From positions 62,001 through 126,000 of the forward strand of contig NZ_JAHKSN010000003.1 in the NCBI RefSeq assembly GCF_018863415.1: 64,000 bases of DNA, read 5' to 3'. A program made the position numbers and the translations under genes. Source of the stretch: Deinococcus aestuarii. Lineage in GTDB: Bacteria; Deinococcota; Deinococci; Deinococcales; Deinococcaceae. Of the stretch, positions 27,554-35,946 are shown one piece after another. The notes below the pieces were generated by a model. It did not search any database. It saw only the letters and a program-made list of their open reading frames with translations, and had not been told where the DNA came from. Position 1 is the first letter of the stretch. The number at the start of each line of letters is the position of its first letter.

Positions 27554-29227
27554 ATGCAGACTTCCCCCCCCCGTGGCCCGAGCGCGGACCAGATTGACCT
27601 CCGGCAGGTGTTCGGCACGCTGCGGCGCTCTGCCCCACTGCTGCTGCTGGCTCCGGCGCTCGTCGCCGGGGGCACCTACGCCCTGACCAAACGCCAGCCG
27701 CCGACCTACGAGTCGAGCGCGAGCGTGATCGCCGTGGACAACGACGCGCAAAATTCCCTGATCAACAACACCCTGGTGACGGCGCCGCCGCTGCCCCAGG
27801 GCGCGGTCGAGCAGGTGATGCGCAGCCGCAGCCTCCTGAACGACGTGGTGGGGCGGCTGGAGCAGACGGACCTCGGCCCCGCGCTGGTGGGCACCATCCG
27901 CCGGGACCTGACGAACGAACTCGCCGAGCGCGACTTCACCCGCTTCAAGGTCCGGGCCCGCCTCGATCCCCAGCAGCGCGGGGTGTACGAACTGCGCGCG
28001 CAGGCGGAGACGCCCGAGGCCGCCCGGCTCCTAGCCGAGGCCGGGGTGCGCTCGCTGATCGCCTGGGACAACGACCGCGCCAAGCAGGGGGTGATCCGCT
28101 CCCGGCAGAGCCTTCAGGAGCAGCTCCGCAGCCTGACGGTGCGGATCAACGCGACTCCGCCGGGCAACCTGGAGCGCCAGAGCCTCGTGGCGGCGCGCGG
28201 GCAGCTCCTGCAAAACCTCTCGCAGGTCGCGGTGCTGGAGACGGCGGCGAGCGGCACGCTGGTGCTCGTGTCCGAGCCGGTCGCCCCCCTCACGCCGGTC
28301 TCTCCCCGGCCCCTGCGCAACGCGGCCCTGGCGGGACTGCTCGCCCTCTTCCTGACGGCGGCGGGAGCGCTCCTCAGTGACAGCCTGCGCCGCCGGGTGG
28401 ACGGCCCGGCGGACCTGCTCCCGCTGGGGCTGCCGCTGCTCGGGCAGTTGCCGCTGCTGCGCCGCCGCAGCCTGGGGGAGGGCTTCATCCAGGCCAGCCG
28501 CAGCGGGCCGCTCTACGAGAGCGTGGGCTTCTTGCGGATCAACGTGCTGTCGCTGCTCCCCGAGGGGGGCCAGCGGCGGCTGGTGATTTCGAGCACCTAC
28601 CCCGGCGAGGGCAAGAGTTCGGTCACGGCGGCCCTGGCCGAGAGCCTGGGGGCGAGCGGGATGCGGGTCCTCGTGATCGACGCCGACCTGCGCCGCCCCA
28701 CCCAGCTCAAGGTCTGGTCCCCCGAGCGCCTCGCCACCCACCCCCTGCCGGGCACCCGGCCGGGCCTGCCCCCCGCCACGACGGTACCCGACATGTTCCT
28801 GCACCCGGAAGCCGCCCACGTCACCCGGGTCTCGCCGGGCGTGGACCTGCTTCCCGCAGGCACGTCCCAGCGCGCCGGGGGCGTGACCGGTCTCCTGAGT
28901 CAGCCCGCCTTCCGCACCCACCTCGACCGCTGGTCGCAGGGGTACGACTACGTGCTGATCGACACGCCGCCGATGCTGTCCCTGCCCGACACGCTGGCGG
29001 TCGCCCCCTACACCGACGGCATCCTCCTCGTCGTGGAGGGCGGCAAGACCCGGCTGGCCGACGTGGAGCGCACCCTGCAAAATGCCCGGGTGGCGAAGGT
29101 CAAGGTGCTGGGCCTCGTGTTGAACAAGGTCGCGCGCGCGAGCAGCACCTACTCCAGCTACGGCTACGGGGCCGACCACACCGATCCGCCCGTGCGCTCC
29201 TCCCGCAGCCCCGTGACCCAGATGTGA
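27554..29227 (+). CDS. Wzz/BY-kinase polysaccharide co-polymerase and tyrosine kinase
   Basis: Protein of 557 residues that fuses a chain-length (Wzz) module to a bacterial tyrosine kinase. TM1 is near residues 30-45 and TM2 near 255-280 (NAALAGLLALFLTAAGALLS), with an extracytoplasmic domain between. The cytoplasmic kinase has Walker A STYPGEGKSS (347-356), Walker A' VIDADLRRP and Walker B VLIDTPP (467-473). The tail has a tyrosine cluster (Y533, Y536, Y538) for autophosphorylation. Such proteins control export and length of capsule or exopolysaccharide. No other polysaccharide gene is nearby, so it may serve a distant locus. Confidence 0.9.
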   Translation: MQTSPPRGPSADQIDLRQVFGTLRRSAPLLLLAPALVAGGTYALTKRQPPTYESSASVIAVDNDAQNSLINNTLVTAPPLPQGAVEQVMRSRSLLNDVVGRLEQTDLGPALVGTIRRDLTNELAERDFTRFKVRARLDPQQRGVYELRAQAETPEAARLLAEAGVRSLIAWDNDRAKQGVIRSRQSLQEQLRSLTVRINATPPGNLERQSLVAARGQLLQNLSQVAVLETAASGTLVLVSEPVAPLTPVSPRPLRNAALAGLLALFLTAAGALLSDSLRRRVDGPADLLPLGLPLLGQLPLLRRRSLGEGFIQASRSGPLYESVGFLRINVLSLLPEGGQRRLVISSTYPGEGKSSVTAALAESLGASGMRVLVIDADLRRPTQLKVWSPERLATHPLPGTRPGLPPATTVPDMFLHPEAAHVTRVSPGVDLLPAGTSQRAGGVTGLLSQPAFRTHLDRWSQGYDYVLIDTPPMLSLPDTLAVAPYTDGILLVVEGGKTRLADVERTLQNARVAKVKVLGLVLNKVARASSTYSSYGYGADHTDPPVRSSRSPVTQM

Positions 29228-29422
29228 GGGAGGGGGGGGGCGGGCCCCCTCTCCTCCAACCCCAGCCTCAGGTGGAGCTGGCGGCGCGCGAGCAGCCCCG
29301 GCTCCATTGCCTTTCCCGCCGCCTCCCCTGCCGGGGCTGAGGCCGGAGGGGAGGTCCCGCGCGGTCGCTGCTCCGCGGTGAATGCTGACCGGACGGGTCC
29401 TCCCCTCTCCGGGCAGCGATGC

Positions 29423-30883
29423 TCAGTCGCCCGGCTGGGCCAGGGGCTGGCCCACGGCCACTCCCGGGGCCTGCGGGGCACGCCTCAGGAAGAGGGCCAA
29501 CCCCACCGCCAGCGCGGCGATGGCGGCCGAGACCGTGAAGGCGAGGTGGAGCCCGGCCACCTGCGCGGGGACCTGAGCCGCGCCCTGGGTGGTCAGGCTG
29601 GCGGCGCGGCCCGCCATCAGGGTGACGAGCAGGGCCGTACCCGCCGCGCCCGCCACCTGTTGCAGGGTGCTGAGGATGGCGCTGCCGTGCGAGTACAGGT
29701 GCGGCGGCAGCGGGCCCAGGGCACTCGTGAACACGGGGGTGAAGAGCAGCGCCAGCCCCACGCTGAGGGTGAGGTGCAGCGCCAGCAGCGCCCAGACGGG
29801 CGTGCCCGTGTCGATCCGGCCCAGGCCGACGAGCACCAGCGTCATCAGGACCGTGCCGGGCAGGGCGAGCGGGCGCGGCCCAACGCGGTCGTACAGCCGC
29901 CCGATGCCCGGGGCGAGCAGGCCCATCAGCAGGCCGCCGGGCAGCAGCAGCAGGCCGGTTTGCAGCGTGTCCAGGCCGCGCAGGTTCTGGAGGTACAGCG
30001 GCAGCAGGACCCCGCCGCCGAACAGCGCCATCATGGCGATCACCATCAGCCCCACACCCAGCGTGAAGACCGGGAACCGGAAGGCCCGCAGGTCGAGGAG
30101 CGGCGTCCCCCGGCGCCCCAGCACGACCTGTCGCCACAGGAAGGCGGCCAGCGAGACGCTCCCCACCAGCAGCGGCACACTCACGGCGGAATTGCCCAGC
30201 CCGCCGGGCGTCTCCCCGAAGCGGCTCAGGGCGTAGACGAGGCCGCCGAAGCCCAGCGCGGACAGGGGCACCGAGATCACGTCGAGGGTCAGCCGTTGCG
30301 GGGTGCCCACGTTCCTCAACGTGCGGGCCCCGTAGCCCAGTGCGGCGAGCGCGATGGGCAGCACGAAGAGGAACAGAAAGCGCCAGGGCAGCACCTGGAG
30401 GATCAGCCCCGAGATCGTCGGCCCGACGGCGGGCGCCACCGAGATCACGATGCTGATCTGGCCCATCACCGCCCCGCGTCCTGGCCCGGGCACCAGGGTC
30501 AGCACGGTGGTGATCAGCAGGGGCAGCATGATCGCCGTGCCGCCCGCCTGCACGATCCGCGCCAGCAGCAGCGGCACGAAGCCCGGCGAGAGGGCCGCGA
30601 GCAGGGTGCCCACGCAAAACAGCGTCATGGCCGTGAGGAACACGGTGCGGGTCTGGAGCCGCTGGAGCAGGAAGCCGGTCACGGGGATCACGACCGCCAT
30701 CGTCAGCATGAACGCGGTCGAGAGCCACTGCGCCGTGCCCGCCGTGATCCGCAGGTCGGCCATCAGGCGCGGCAGGGCCACGTTCATGATCGTCTCGTTG
30801 AGGATGACCACGAAGCTGGCGATCAACAGGATCAGGATGACGGCGCGGTCACGCGGGGCGAGCGGTTCGGCGGGGGCACTCAC
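29423..30883 (-). CDS. MFS drug-efflux transporter, DHA2 (EmrB/QacA) family
   Basis: Integral membrane protein of 486 residues with about 14 helices. The DHA2 signatures are visible: LNETIMNVALPRLMADL in helix 1, WLSTAFMLTMAVVIPVTGFLLQRLQTR (motif A region) and VAPAVGPTISGLILQVLPWRFLFLF in helix 5 (antiporter motif C type). It should export drugs or other hydrophobic compounds in exchange for protons. GTG 30883 is preceded by AGGAGG at seven bases. It is 82 bases downstream of the DUF1579-like gene and could be the last gene of that small operon. Confidence 0.92.
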   Translation of the reverse strand: MSAPAEPLAPRDRAVILILLIASFVVILNETIMNVALPRLMADLRITAGTAQWLSTAFMLTMAVVIPVTGFLLQRLQTRTVFLTAMTLFCVGTLLAALSPGFVPLLLARIVQAGGTAIMLPLLITTVLTLVPGPGRGAVMGQISIVISVAPAVGPTISGLILQVLPWRFLFLFVLPIALAALGYGARTLRNVGTPQRLTLDVISVPLSALGFGGLVYALSRFGETPGGLGNSAVSVPLLVGSVSLAAFLWRQVVLGRRGTPLLDLRAFRFPVFTLGVGLMVIAMMALFGGGVLLPLYLQNLRGLDTLQTGLLLLPGGLLMGLLAPGIGRLYDRVGPRPLALPGTVLMTLVLVGLGRIDTGTPVWALLALHLTLSVGLALLFTPVFTSALGPLPPHLYSHGSAILSTLQQVAGAAGTALLVTLMAGRAASLTTQGAAQVPAQVAGLHLAFTVSAAIAALAVGLALFLRRAPQAPGVAVGQPLAQPGD

Positions 30884-30965
30884 GGGCGGACCTCCTGGGT
30901 CGGGGAAGCGCGATGGCGACGAGGGGCCCGGGTTCCGGCGCGGCCGGGACCGTCCTCTCCCCCCG

Positions 30966-31400
30966 TCACGGCGACCCCATTCGGGTCATGCTCGTCCGGT
31001 AGCCGCCGCCGGGCCACGTCCAGCCGCCCGTCACGGTCTGGCCGTCCCCGCTGAACGTCCCCCGGTAGAAGCTGGGAGAGTCCCGCTGCCCGGCCCAGAT
31101 CGTCAGCGTGTCGCCCGTCAGGTCATAAACGTAGTCGAGCGTCTGCCCGTCCGTGAAGGAGTAGACCCGGGTGTGGATGTCCGCGCTCCGCCTCCCGCCG
31201 AAGGGGTGGAGGTGCCCGATGACCTCGGTCCCCCGGATGGGCCGGTCGCCGTGGATCAGGTCGAAGTGCTGGACCAGGAAGAAGCCGCCCTCCATCCACT
31301 CGTACCTGACCTGCCCGGTGGCCTCACCGGAGACCTGCCAGGTGCCCACCAGCCGCTCCAGAGTGCTGAGGTCGGGATTCGGCGTTTCCAGGTTGGTCAT
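30966..31400 (-). CDS. DUF1579-like hypothetical protein
   Basis: Protein of 144 residues without signal peptide. The sequence LSTLERLVGTWQVSGEATGQVRYEWMEGGFFLVQHFD, then GTEVIGHLHPFGG and a C-terminal WAGQRDSPSFYRGTFSGDGQTVTGGWTWPGGG, is typical of a lipocalin-like/DUF1579 beta-barrel family of unknown function. It lies within the minus-strand run of small enzymes. GAGAGGA lies a few bases before the ATG. No function can be claimed. Confidence 0.75.
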   Translation of the reverse strand: MTNLETPNPDLSTLERLVGTWQVSGEATGQVRYEWMEGGFFLVQHFDLIHGDRPIRGTEVIGHLHPFGGRRSADIHTRVYSFTDGQTLDYVYDLTGDTLTIWAGQRDSPSFYRGTFSGDGQTVTGGWTWPGGGYRTSMTRMGSP

Positions 31401-31447
31401 GCTCTGTCCTCTCTCGCGGGCGTCTCGGGGTGGAGACAGATTGACGT

Positions 31448-31690
31448 TTACGGCGGCGAGTCGGTGAACGCCATCCCCCGGTCGGCCAGCGCCGCCCGCA
31501 AGGTCCCCAGCGCCCTCGGCCCCAGGCCGTGGAGCCGTGCCACCTCGGCCCCGCTGTGCCGGGCGAGGTCCGCCAGCGTGGTGATTCCGGCACGGGCGAG
31601 GGCCCGCCCGGCGGGGGCGCCGAGCCGGGGAAGGTCGCCCGCTTCCCTGCCGTCGTCCGTCAAGTCGAGAGACGCCTGAAGACGGGTCAT
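31448..31690 (-). CDS. Small helix-hairpin-helix protein
   Basis: Protein of 80 residues. The core GAPAGRALARAGITTLADLARHSGAEVARLHGLGPRALGTLRAALADRG contains two helix-hairpin-helix-like units, as in RNA polymerase alpha C-terminal domains and small DNA-binding HhH proteins. Its ATG overlaps the stop of the upstream glyoxalase-fold gene (ATGA). The frame is open upstream, but the AGGAG site five bases before ATG 31690 fixes this start. Function unknown; non-specific DNA binding or a protein contact are both possible. Confidence 0.75.
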   Translation of the reverse strand: MTRLQASLDLTDDGREAGDLPRLGAPAGRALARAGITTLADLARHSGAEVARLHGLGPRALGTLRAALADRGMAFTDSPP

Positions 31691-32121
31691 GAGGTCTCCT
31701 GCAAGACGCTGTGAGGAGGTCCGTGCGTGTGGTTCAGCATCCACTGGAAGCCGGAGCGGTCGGTCAGGTGCCCGAAGGTCGAGCCCCAGAAGGACGGGCC
31801 GAAGGGATGGGTGACGGTGCCGCCCTCCGAGAGCTTCTGGAAGGCCGTCTCGATCTCCTCCCGGCTGCCGCATTCCAGCATCAGCGAGACGGCCCCGTTC
31901 GGGCGCACGTCCGTCCCCATGTCCGAGCCCATCAGCGTGAGGTCGCCCCGCGTGAGGACCCATTGCAGCACCCTCTCCTGCATCCCGGCGGGCAGGTCGG
32001 CGGCCACCGGGGACTCGCCCACGGTCTGCACCTCCAGCGTGCCGCCCAGACGCCGCTGGTAGAACGTCATCGCCTCCTGGCCGTTGTCGGTGAAGCCGAG
32101 ATACGCCTGAAGCTGTGCCAT
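31687..32121 (-). CDS. VOC-superfamily protein, PhnB-like
   Basis: Glyoxalase/bleomycin-resistance fold protein of 144 residues. Key segments: LQAYLGFTDNGQEAMTFYQRRLGG, LMGSDMG, GAVSLMLECGSREEIETAFQKLSEGG and FGHLTDRSGFQWMLNH. These match the PhnB group, often labelled 3-demethylubiquinone-9 methyltransferase-like, for which no reaction is firmly known. The GGAGG ribosome site lies four bases before the ATG. It is part of an operon-like series with two DHFR/RibD-like genes. Confidence 0.85.
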   Translation of the reverse strand: MAQLQAYLGFTDNGQEAMTFYQRRLGGTLEVQTVGESPVAADLPAGMQERVLQWVLTRGDLTLMGSDMGTDVRPNGAVSLMLECGSREEIETAFQKLSEGGTVTHPFGPSFWGSTFGHLTDRSGFQWMLNHTHGPPHSVLQETS

Positions 32122-32149
32122 AGGTCCTCCGGTGGTGGGCCGAGTGGGC

Positions 32150-32689
32150 TTACTTCGCCGCGGGCGCGTACTGGAGCAGCACGGCCCCGGAGGAGAACGC
32201 GCGGGACTCCAGCAGGGTCAGGCCCACCGCAGTCCCCCCGAACAGCCGCTGGCCCGCGCCCAGGGTCAGCGGGTACACGATCAGGTTGAGCTGGTCCACC
32301 AGCCCCCGTTCCAGCAGGAAGCGGCCCAGCATGCCGCTGCCGTACATCAGGAGGTCGCCGCCGAGCCGCGCCTTGAGCGCCGCGACCTCCCCGGCCACGT
32401 CGGCGCCCAGCACCGTGGAGTTCTGCCAGTCGGCCCGCGTCAGGGTGGCCGAGGCGACGTACTTGGGCAGGGCGTTCATGCGGGCGCCGCCGCTCTCCTC
32501 GTCGGTGCGGGAGGGCCAGGCCCGCGCGAAGCCCTCGTAGGTCACGCGGCCCAGCAGCAGGGCCTGCGCGCCCGCCATCTCGGTTTCCTTGAAGGCGGCG
32601 ATCTCGTCGTTCCAGTAGGCCGCCGTCCAGCTCGGCTCCTCCATCACGCCGTCGAGCGACAGGAATTCGGACATCACGAGTCTGCCCAT
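32150..32689 (-). CDS. Dihydrofolate reductase/RibD C-terminal-like reductase
   Basis: Reductase-fold protein of 179 residues: LVMSEFLSLDGVMEEPSW at the start, ALLLGRVTYEGFARAWP (NADPH-binding region), GGDLLMYGSGMLGRFLLERGLVDQLNLIVYPLTLGAGQRLFGG toward the end. These are hallmarks of the YyaP/RibD-C group, not true folate enzymes. The natural substrate is usually unknown. ATG 32689 follows the stop of the second reductase gene by one base, with GGAGG seven bases upstream. Confidence 0.87.
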   Translation of the reverse strand: MGRLVMSEFLSLDGVMEEPSWTAAYWNDEIAAFKETEMAGAQALLLGRVTYEGFARAWPSRTDEESGGARMNALPKYVASATLTRADWQNSTVLGADVAGEVAALKARLGGDLLMYGSGMLGRFLLERGLVDQLNLIVYPLTLGAGQRLFGGTAVGLTLLESRAFSSGAVLLQYAPAAK

Positions 32690-32690
32690 G

Positions 32691-33236
32691 TCAGGTCCTC
32701 CCCACCCGGTAGGTCAGGTGTGTGGCGTGCGCGGATTCCACGGCCCGCACGCGGTCCAGCCGCACGGGCCGGTCCAGGGGTCCGAACAGCCGCAGGCCGC
32801 CGCCCAGCAGCACGGGCGCGAGGTGGAGGTGCAGCTCGTCGAGCAATCCGGCGTTCAGGAACTGCCGGGCCGTGTCCGCGCCGCCCGCCACGCACACGTC
32901 GCGCTCTCCGGCGGCCTCGCGGGCCCGGGCCAGGGCGCTTCCGATGCCGTCCGTGACGAAGATGAAGCGGGCGCCGCCGCGCTCCACCGCCGGGCGGGCG
33001 CGGTGGGTCAGGATGAAGTGCGGCACCCGGTACTCGGTGTCGAAGCCGTCGGGGGCGGTGCCGAAGGCCGTGTGGCCCAGAATCATCGCCCCTATGCCTT
33101 CCCGCAGTTCCCGCTTGATGCCCTCGGCCGCGCCCTGTTCGGCGAAGTACCAGTCGTGCAGGCCGCCGTCCTCGCCGCTTGGCCCGGCGATAAAGCCGTC
33201 GAGCGACAGGGCGAGGTCGAGAAAAACCCGGCCCAT
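32691..33236 (-). CDS. Second DHFR/RibD C-terminal-like reductase
   Basis: Protein of 181 residues of the same fold as the next gene but distant in sequence: VFLDLALSLDGFIAGPSGEDGGLHDW, then AMILGHTAFGTAPDGFD, and CVAGGADTARQFLNAGLLDELHLHLAPVLLGGGLRLFG. ATG 33236 has AGGAGG eight bases upstream; the frame extends further without coding support. It is the first gene of the small-enzyme series. A promoter candidate lies near 33362-33391, beside a decayed regulator gene on the opposite strand. Confidence 0.87.
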   Translation of the reverse strand: MGRVFLDLALSLDGFIAGPSGEDGGLHDWYFAEQGAAEGIKRELREGIGAMILGHTAFGTAPDGFDTEYRVPHFILTHRARPAVERGGARFIFVTDGIGSALARAREAAGERDVCVAGGADTARQFLNAGLLDELHLHLAPVLLGGGLRLFGPLDRPVRLDRVRAVESAHATHLTYRVGRT

Positions 33237-33361
33237 CAGACCGGCCTCCTGGGGCGGTGGGATTCGCTGCGTGTCATGACGGCCTCCTGGGGAGATAAGG
33301 GGGTGGACCGGACGCATAGCCGCGCCCGTCCCGTTCCCCTCCGTAACTTGCCTTCTTATTT

Positions 33362-33391
33362 AGCTTACAACATAACGATGTGAGATTGCAA
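33362..33391 (-). promoter_or_regulatory. Candidate promoter of the small-enzyme operon
   Basis: In an AT-rich patch, the minus strand reads TTGCAA (33391-33386), an 18-base spacer, then TAAGCT (33367-33362). The spacer holds the dyad ACAT-AACG-ATGT, a possible operator. The distance to the first start (33236) is about 120 bases. The call rests on consensus match and position only. Confidence 0.4.
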
Positions 33392-33461
33392 CATTCTGCT
33401 CATTTGGTGGAGACCGTGGAGGGCAGGCACGAGGAGAGACCGCCCTCCACCTCGCTGCCAC

Positions 33462-33945
33462 GAGGACGGCCGCACCACCGCGCACGCTCCCGACCTCGTG
33501 CGCGAGCTGCTCGGCCCGAAGCGGTTCACGGACCTCCGCGCCGACCTGCCCGGGACCAGCTCCACCGCGCCGCCGCCGCGGCCGAAGGACCTCGGTGTGG
33601 TCGTGCGCGAGCCGCTTTCCCCGCCCGCCGCGACCCGGGTCTACGCCCCGAGCGAGTGGGGCCGCGAGCTGGAGCCGGTCTTGCGGGCGCTGGGGGGCCC
33701 GCTCACCGACCAGGCCGCAGGTGCCCATCGCTGGTGACGGCCATAAAGACCATGTTCCACCCGCCCGGGAACGGAGCGGCAGCGTGGCCTTGCAGCTCGG
33801 CCGCGAGCGCTTCCGACTACAGATTGTCGGCGGGGGCCACCCCCACCTCGGACGTGCAGACCCTGGGCGGCCTGCTGTTCGGGATGCCGGGGCCGGTGAC
33901 GCGGCCGGGCACCTGGCCCGTCGTGTCAACCCCGTTGGCTCAAGG
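33462..33945 (+). pseudogene. Decayed HxlR-type winged-helix regulator with SCP2-like tail
   Basis: Frame one encodes APDLVRELLGPKRFTDLRADLPG and then VVVREPLSPPAATRVYAPSEWGRELEPVLRALGG, the recognisable core of HxlR-type winged-helix regulators. Expected downstream parts are scattered over two other frames: TAIKTMFHPPGNG near 33735-33775, ALQLGRERFRLQIVGG from 33790, and TPTSDVQTLGGLLFG near 33840, as in relatives with a C-terminal sterol-carrier-like domain. The N-terminal helix before LVRELL is missing, as is the helix between the two conserved blocks. Frameshifts and losses make it non-functional. It lies divergent to the small-enzyme operon and was probably once its regulator. Confidence 0.65.
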
Positions 33946-34157
33946 CGCGTCCCTGCCGTCCGGAGGGTTCAGCCACCGTGACGAGGCCGGTCAGGGCGAT
34001 GCAGGCGCGCAGTTGCCCCAGGGTGCTGAACGGCAGGCCGGTGGGGACGGTCTGTGGACAAAAGGCCATCTGGGGGGCGTCTGGGGGGGTGCGGGAAGCT
34101 GAGGGAGAACGTGTGTTCCACGCCCGCGCAGAGGGCCGCAGCTTCCCAGGCCGCCGT

Positions 34158-34463
34158 TCAGCCCTCCTGGCACTGGCGCAGGGAGGTCAGGGTCCCCAGG
34201 GTTTCGCCCCGGTAGAGTTCGGCCACCCCGCCGTCTGTCCACCACGTGTACCCGCCCCCCACGTAGCGGACGCCCGAGCCGGAGCGGGCCCGGGTCAGCT
34301 CCAGCACCCGGCGGCCGACCACGAGCCGCGCGTGCGGGCCGGTGTAGGTGGCCTGGATGCGGGTGTTCCCGGCGCAGACGTACCGCACGGTGGGCCCACC
34401 CCCACCGCCCGCCGACGCGGGGGAGGTGAGGGCGAGCAAGAGGGCGGCGAGGAACTTGCTCAT
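34158..34463 (-). CDS. Secreted MliC/PliC-like protein (C-type lysozyme inhibitor fold)
   Basis: Small exported protein of 101 residues: signal peptide MSKFLAALLLALTSPASA, then one domain with the MliC pattern: VRYVCAGNTRIQATYTG, LELTRARSGSGVRYVGGGYTWWTDGGVAELYRG, and a closing Cys. In Gram-negative bacteria the Ser-Gly-x-Gly-x-x-Tyr loop of this fold blocks the active site of C-type lysozyme. The signal peptide lacks a lipobox, so it is periplasmic or secreted. ATG 34463 is chosen for its AGGAG site; the open frame begins earlier. Confidence 0.75.
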   Translation of the reverse strand: MSKFLAALLLALTSPASAGGGGGPTVRYVCAGNTRIQATYTGPHARLVVGRRVLELTRARSGSGVRYVGGGYTWWTDGGVAELYRGETLGTLTSLRQCQEG

Positions 34464-34568
34464 CTTGGACTCCTGACGGGCGAGAGGGGACTCCAACCGT
34501 GGGTCCCCCGGCGGTCGGGGCCTCCCGGGCTCACCTCTGCGCCGGAGCGGACGATCACAGGTGACGGC

Positions 34569-35861
34569 TCACAGCCCCCCCGGGTCGTTCGGCAGGGGCG
34601 GCTTGGTAAAGGCGCGGCCCACGTCTACGAGGTCGCCCGTCAGGTCCTCGCCGGCGGGCTTGGGCCCTCCCCCCACCCAGGCGGTCAGGGCGTCGAAGGC
34701 CTCGGCCTCCTCCGCCTCGCTGAACTGGCAGTGGCCGGGGCGGCGGATGGCGCGCTGCACCAGCAGGTCGCCCTTCCCGGCGGCCTCCACCCGTCGGCGG
34801 TAGTTCGCCTCCACGAAGATCGGCACGAAGGGGTCTCCGGTCGTGTGCAGGGTCAGCAGCGGCACGGTGATGTTCCCCGTCGGAATCCCGTAGATCGCGG
34901 GCCTGGGCAGGTCGCGGCTGCCCGGGGCGGCGTTGATTCTCCGGATGCCCCGGTTCAGGGTCGCCTCGTCCAGCCCCAGGCCCGGGTCGATGCGGTACAC
35001 CGTGCCCACGTTGGTCGCCACCTGCGTCCTCGGGACGAGGTTGGCGACCCCGGTGTACTTGGTGCTGAAGCCCGCCGCGTAATACTTGGCGCCCAGGTCG
35101 AAGACGAGGTTCAGGCCCTCCTGGCGAAAGGGCCGCGGGCCGCCCGTCAGGTGCTTTTGCACCGAGTCGAACTGCCGTCCAAGCGCCGTGTAGGTCCCCG
35201 GCTCGCCCAGGCGGGGCCGCACGACCTCGCGGTAGGTCGTCGCCAGGAAGCGCGGGTCGAGCACCGGGAGCAGCATGGGGCCGAAGTTCTGCCCGGTGAG
35301 GTATTCCCCCACCAGCCGGTACGACAGGAAGTAGTCGAACAGCTCCAGCCCGACCAGCGCCCCGCACTCGGCCACGGCCCCCTGGTAGACGTTCGGGTAG
35401 GTTTCGAGCGAGTCGGTGACGATGTTGCCGCCCATCGAGCGGCCGTAGAGCAGGGTGCGGCCAGGGGGGCCGACCTGCCGGGCGAAGAACTGCCGGAGGT
35501 CGTTGAGGTCGTCGGCACCCTGGCGCACGGCCCAGCCGTTGACGCTGTAGCTGGAGGCGGCCCAGGCGTAGCCGCGCCGCAGGAGGTGCGCGCGGATAGG
35601 CGGGAAGTTCTCCTCCAGCCTCAGGCCGAAGCCCTCGAAGCCGTGGGCGTACATCACCAGCCCGCCGTTCCAGTTCCCGGGCACCTCGATCTGGTAGCCG
35701 TAACCGTTTCTCGTTCCGTAGAGGGCGCGGGCCCCGGGGAGGGGCGTGAAGCGGGGGTTGGCGACCCGGTAGGCCCAGGAGCCGGGGTCGTTCAGCAAGA
35801 CGACGCACCCCGACAGGCCCAGGGACAGGGCACCGAGGAGCACGGAAAGACGCTTGTTCAT
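34569..35861 (-). CDS. Lipoprotein alpha/beta hydrolase (lipase/esterase-like)
   Basis: Hydrolase of 430 residues with a lipoprotein signal (MNKRLSVLLGALSLGLSGC). The triad is visible: nucleophile Ser in YGRSMGGNI, acid Asp in HTTGDPFVP and His in RRPGHCQFS; the oxyanion region is VMYAHGFEGFG. About 190 residues lie between nucleophile and acid, so there is a large cap. It resembles secreted esterases related to tannase/feruloyl esterase-like or DUF-type hydrolases; the substrate is unknown. GGAGG lies about six bases before the ATG. Confidence 0.85.
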   Translation of the reverse strand: MNKRLSVLLGALSLGLSGCVVLLNDPGSWAYRVANPRFTPLPGARALYGTRNGYGYQIEVPGNWNGGLVMYAHGFEGFGLRLEENFPPIRAHLLRRGYAWAASSYSVNGWAVRQGADDLNDLRQFFARQVGPPGRTLLYGRSMGGNIVTDSLETYPNVYQGAVAECGALVGLELFDYFLSYRLVGEYLTGQNFGPMLLPVLDPRFLATTYREVVRPRLGEPGTYTALGRQFDSVQKHLTGGPRPFRQEGLNLVFDLGAKYYAAGFSTKYTGVANLVPRTQVATNVGTVYRIDPGLGLDEATLNRGIRRINAAPGSRDLPRPAIYGIPTGNITVPLLTLHTTGDPFVPIFVEANYRRRVEAAGKGDLLVQRAIRRPGHCQFSEAEEAEAFDALTAWVGGGPKPAGEDLTGDLVDVGRAFTKPPLPNDPGGL

Positions 35862-35946
35862 CGGACCTCCGGGAGAGCGGGCATCTGGAACTCTCCGTCT
35901 TTCTCGGGGCGGAGAGAAAAGACCTCATGGGACAGGGGGAAGCGTC

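Noticed and set aside
29231..29250. AGGGGG/CCCCCT pairing after the BY-kinase gene as a terminator
   Set aside because: Short stem in a G-rich run without a T tract; too weak to call.
33380..34102. Intact 240-residue protein in the pseudogene region
   Set aside because: This frame joins unrelated stretches; the recognisable regulator segments change frame twice, so a single functional protein is not supported.
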